Positions 4,899 through 5,462 of a stretch of 5,462 nucleotides of DNA are shown here, one piece after another. The stretch is from Chloroflexota bacterium. Its GTDB lineage: Bacteria > Chloroflexota > Anaerolineae > Ardenticatenales > Ardenticatenaceae. Below the pieces are notes generated by a model, which made no database searches, was not told where the DNA came from, and saw only the letters and a list, made by a program, of their open reading frames with translations. The stretch lies in NCBI GenBank assembly GCA_003520455.1, contig DOUV01000973.1:1-5462 (forward strand). Reading direction: 5' to 3'. The position numbers and the translations under genes are program-made. Numbering within the stretch: position 1 is the stretch's first letter; each line of letters begins with the position of its first letter.

Positions 4899-5462
4899 AT
4901 GAGCACGGTCTTCTTGATCGGAGACGGTCCACTGGCCGGAGAGCTGGGCGTCGCGGCGAAGCGTGCCGGGCACGAAGTGATCGCCCTGCTCGACCCCACG
5001 CTGCTTGGGGTCACCTCAGACGATCCCACGCCCTTCGAGGAGGAGAACCGCGAGCTCTGGCTTCGGGCGTGCCACGCCGACCTGATCATCGACGCCGTCG
5101 TCTCGAACCGCCTGGCCAAGCGACGCGCGGTGATTGAGGCCTCCGGCTGGTCGCCGGCGCCGATTCTGACCAGCACGCTCACCGCCAGCGCCACCGAGGT
5201 CGCCTTCTGGCTGGGCGAGGCCGGGCGAGTAGTTGGCTGGGCCGCCCTGCCCCCGCTGGCCGAGACTCGGGTGGTCGAGGTGATGCCGGCGATGGAGGCC
5301 TCATCCGAGGCGGTCGAAGTCGCCCAGGACTTCTTCCGCTCGCTCGACAAAGAGCCTGTCACCGTCGGTGACAGTGTTGGGGGCGTGCTTCCCCGCGTCG
5401 TGGCCACCCTGATCAACGAGGCAGCCTTTGCCCTCATGGAGCGGGTCGCCGGCGCCGACGAC
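4899..5462 (+). CDS. Divergent 3-hydroxyacyl-CoA dehydrogenase-like protein, 3'-truncated by window edge
   Basis: ATG at 4899, preceded by GGAGG (4885-4889) at nine bases; 188 codons are open to the window end. The N-terminus, STVFLIGDGPLAGELGVAAKRAGHEVIALLD, resembles the Rossmann start of 3-hydroxyacyl-CoA dehydrogenases, but the GAGTMG loop is GDGPLA. Aligned without gaps to the upstream PaaH, VVGMHFFNP becomes VVGWAALPP: the catalytic His is Ala115 and the Asn is Pro118, while the dyad Glu is kept as E127 in VVEV exactly 12 residues later. DVPGFIVNRV becomes DSVGGVLPRV, then LINEAAFALMERVAGADD matches the family's C-terminal domain start. It is probably a dehydrogenase-fold protein without the usual His-Glu catalysis, acting perhaps as a binding or regulatory partner. 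It lies 77 bp after the selenoprotein gene and may be cotranscribed with it. The fold is well supported; the function is unknown. Confidence 0.78.
   Translation, partial: MSTVFLIGDGPLAGELGVAAKRAGHEVIALLDPTLLGVTSDDPTPFEEENRELWLRACHADLIIDAVVSNRLAKRRAVIEASGWSPAPILTSTLTASATEVAFWLGEAGRVVGWAALPPLAETRVVEVMPAMEASSEAVEVAQDFFRSLDKEPVTVGDSVGGVLPRVVATLINEAAFALMERVAGADD

Overview
The window is a GC-rich bacterial chromosome segment with all supported genes on the + strand: two genes cut by the window edges, four complete ones and one doubtful small ORF. The third codon position is mostly G or C, Shine-Dalgarno sites are clear, and TGA ends every complete gene. Gene content and style suggest a GC-rich heterotroph. 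Thermomicrobia/Chloroflexota is my best guess, but it rests on impression only; no marker gene is present.

Layout: (1) 1-945, C-terminal two thirds of an M17 leucyl aminopeptidase (pepA). (2) 1094-1744, a SAM-dependent O-methyltransferase of the CCoAOMT/COMT-like family. (3) 1745-2057, a leader region with a possible 45-residue ORF. (4) 2058-2855, a PaaG-type enoyl-CoA hydratase/isomerase. (5) 2925-2954, a perfect 13-bp inverted repeat that looks like a dispersed palindromic element. (6) 3009-3875, a PaaH/Hbd-type 3-hydroxyacyl-CoA dehydrogenase. (7) 3876-4176, a structured intergenic region. (8) 4177-4821, a FrnE/DsbA-family thiol oxidoreductase whose first active-site cysteine codon is TGA. 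(9) 4899 to the end, a divergent 3-hydroxyacyl-CoA dehydrogenase-like protein that has lost the catalytic histidine.

The main discovery is the dsbA-family gene. A conventional reading stops at 4225-4227 or begins at a downstream ATG (4240) that has no ribosome binding site and discards the active site. Read through, the TGA falls exactly on the first Cys of the CPFC motif, giving Sec-Pro-Phe-Cys (U17-C20). A hairpin just downstream (about 4229-4277) has a GUU apical loop 25 nt after the TGA and fits the bacterial SECIS pattern. The hairpin codons are unusually AT-rich for this genome. I read this as a selenoprotein, not a pseudogene.

Functionally, paaG, paaH and the divergent dehydrogenase point to CoA-thioester catabolism (phenylacetate ring cleavage products or beta-oxidation). 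The selenoprotein oxidoreductase lies between the two dehydrogenase-like genes. Gaps of 77 to 313 bp mean that a single operon is possible but not shown.
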